DNA from: Acidobacteriaceae bacterium
Lineage (GTDB): Bacteria > Acidobacteriota > Terriglobia > Terriglobales > Acidobacteriaceae
Reading direction: 5' to 3'
DNA length: 7,037 nt
NCBI GenBank assembly: GCA_030040115.1
Contig: JASHUH010000318.1
Coordinates: forward strand, 1 to 7,037
Shown here one piece after another: positions 6,618 to 7,037 of the stretch (positions within the stretch are counted from its first letter, which is position 1; the number at the start of each line of letters is the position of its first letter). The position numbers were made by a program, and so were the translations under genes. A model generated the notes under the pieces. It saw only the letters and a program-made list of their open reading frames with translations. It was not told the origin of the DNA and did not search any database.

Positions 6618-7037
6618 CTATCCGACCGGGAGCGCTTTGGGCGTTGACAGACGTCGAACCTGATAGCCATTGAATAGCTTCAGTTCGTCGTACAGCCATC
6701 GCCTACTCCACCTCTTCCAGCCGAAGCCACGTCGATTCCGGGATCGCCCCATATGACGCCGAATCTTCTTTTCTACCCAGTCTCGAATGAAGCTGAAGCA
6801 CTCGCTAGAGTGCCCGATGGCGAAGTAGTTCACCCAGCCCCGCAGTACCGGATTGATCAGTTGTATTACCCGATCCACTGGCTGGGACTGGAATCGCCGA
6901 AAGACATCCTTGAGCTTACGCAGCAGCGCCGTGCGCTTCTTCATCCTCGGCGTATAGTGCGCTCGCCACACCTGCCTGCCGATACTGCGCAGGCGTCGGA
7001 AGTCGAACCCAAGAAAGCTGAAGCTTTCCCCGCCGTC
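6618..7037 (-). CDS. ltrA: Group II intron-encoded reverse transcriptase/maturase, C-terminal 139 residues
   Basis: The frame is open from the window edge (7037) to TAG at 6618-6620; the N-terminal reverse transcriptase domain lies outside. The visible part starts GESFSFLGFDFRRL, the end of the RT thumb region, followed by YTPRMKKRTALLRKLKDVFRR. The group II maturase (domain X) segment follows: INPVLRGWVNYFAIGHSS, then FIRDWVEKKIRRHM and GFGWKRWSRRWLY, and it ends RRLSTPKALPVG. This protein binds its own intron RNA to help splicing and then carries out target-primed reverse transcription. The GTG at 6971 is an internal codon, not the start. No HNH domain follows the maturase domain. Without its other half in view, activity of this copy cannot be judged, and an IS5 element now separates it from domain V. 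Confidence 0.88.
   Translation of the reverse strand, partial: DGGESFSFLGFDFRRLRSIGRQVWRAHYTPRMKKRTALLRKLKDVFRRFQSQPVDRVIQLINPVLRGWVNYFAIGHSSECFSFIRDWVEKKIRRHMGRSRNRRGFGWKRWSRRWLYDELKLFNGYQVRRLSTPKALPVG

Larger units (their letters stand above)
5659..7037 (-). mobile_element. 3' half of a group II intron, split by an IS5-family element
   Basis: In minus-strand order it contains the C-terminal maturase part of the intron-encoded protein (7037-6618), a few bases, the IS5 element (6611-5721), about 26 bp, then domain V (5692-5659). Without the IS, the maturase stop is about 35-40 nt from domain V, a normal spacing for introns whose protein is encoded in domain IV. The 5' part lies beyond the window. 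The 3' boundary is somewhat below 5659. The protein ends shortly after the maturase domain with no HNH endonuclease, so it belongs to one of the endonuclease-lacking bacterial classes. Confidence 0.7.

Noticed and set aside
1..7037. CRISPR array, tRNA or rRNA
   Set aside because: No regularly spaced direct repeats, cloverleaf or rRNA segment was seen on reading both strands.

Overview
This is a roughly 57% GC bacterial segment with compact coupled genes, a group 4 hydrogenase-type gene, two insertion sequences and group II intron pieces. It looks like an accessory region of an environmental bacterium. An Acidobacteriota-like soil or sediment lineage is a plausible guess, but nothing in the sequence fixes the taxon.

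Left end (1-222, minus strand): the N-terminus of a HycD/HyfC/NuoH-like membrane subunit of a formate-hydrogenlyase or group 4 hydrogenase complex, running off the window. Next comes about 580 bp without a convincing gene (223-802). Its right part holds a sigma70-like promoter and a hairpin that would bury the ribosome binding site of the next gene.

Middle (about 803-3941, plus strand): three tightly packed genes. These are a MutS-related ATPase, a sugar-1-phosphate nucleotidyltransferase of the RfbF/glucose-1-phosphate cytidylyltransferase type, and a PIG-L/LmbE-family deacetylase. The last two overlap by ATGA and look like part of a surface-polysaccharide or glycoconjugate pathway. The MutS-like gene is broken at least twice: a 1-nt shift near 935 and an apparent 10-nt loss near 2236. 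The deacetylase has one missing base near 3858 that removes its conserved C-terminus. These are either real pseudogenes or assembly indels.

Right half (about 4006-7037): mobile DNA stacked on mobile DNA. An IS630-family element (about 4008-5063, TA at both ends) lies 66 bp after the deacetylase. About 25 bp beyond it begins structured DNA resembling the 5' domain I of a group II intron on the plus strand (about 5089-5560). On the minus strand is the 3' half of a group II intron: the C-terminal maturase part of its reverse transcriptase (6618-7037, running off the window) and a 34-nt domain V (5659-5692). An IS5-family element (5721-6611, 3-bp TGA target duplication) has landed exactly between the maturase stop codon and domain V. 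Both IS transposases are split over two frames at an 8-A tract, which fits expression by ribosomal frameshifting or transcript slippage.

No CRISPR array, tRNA, rRNA or clearly new defence system is visible. The most unusual points are the head-on arrangement of two group II intron halves, the ribosome-binding-site-masking hairpin, and the decaying MutS-like gene in front of sugar-nucleotide genes.
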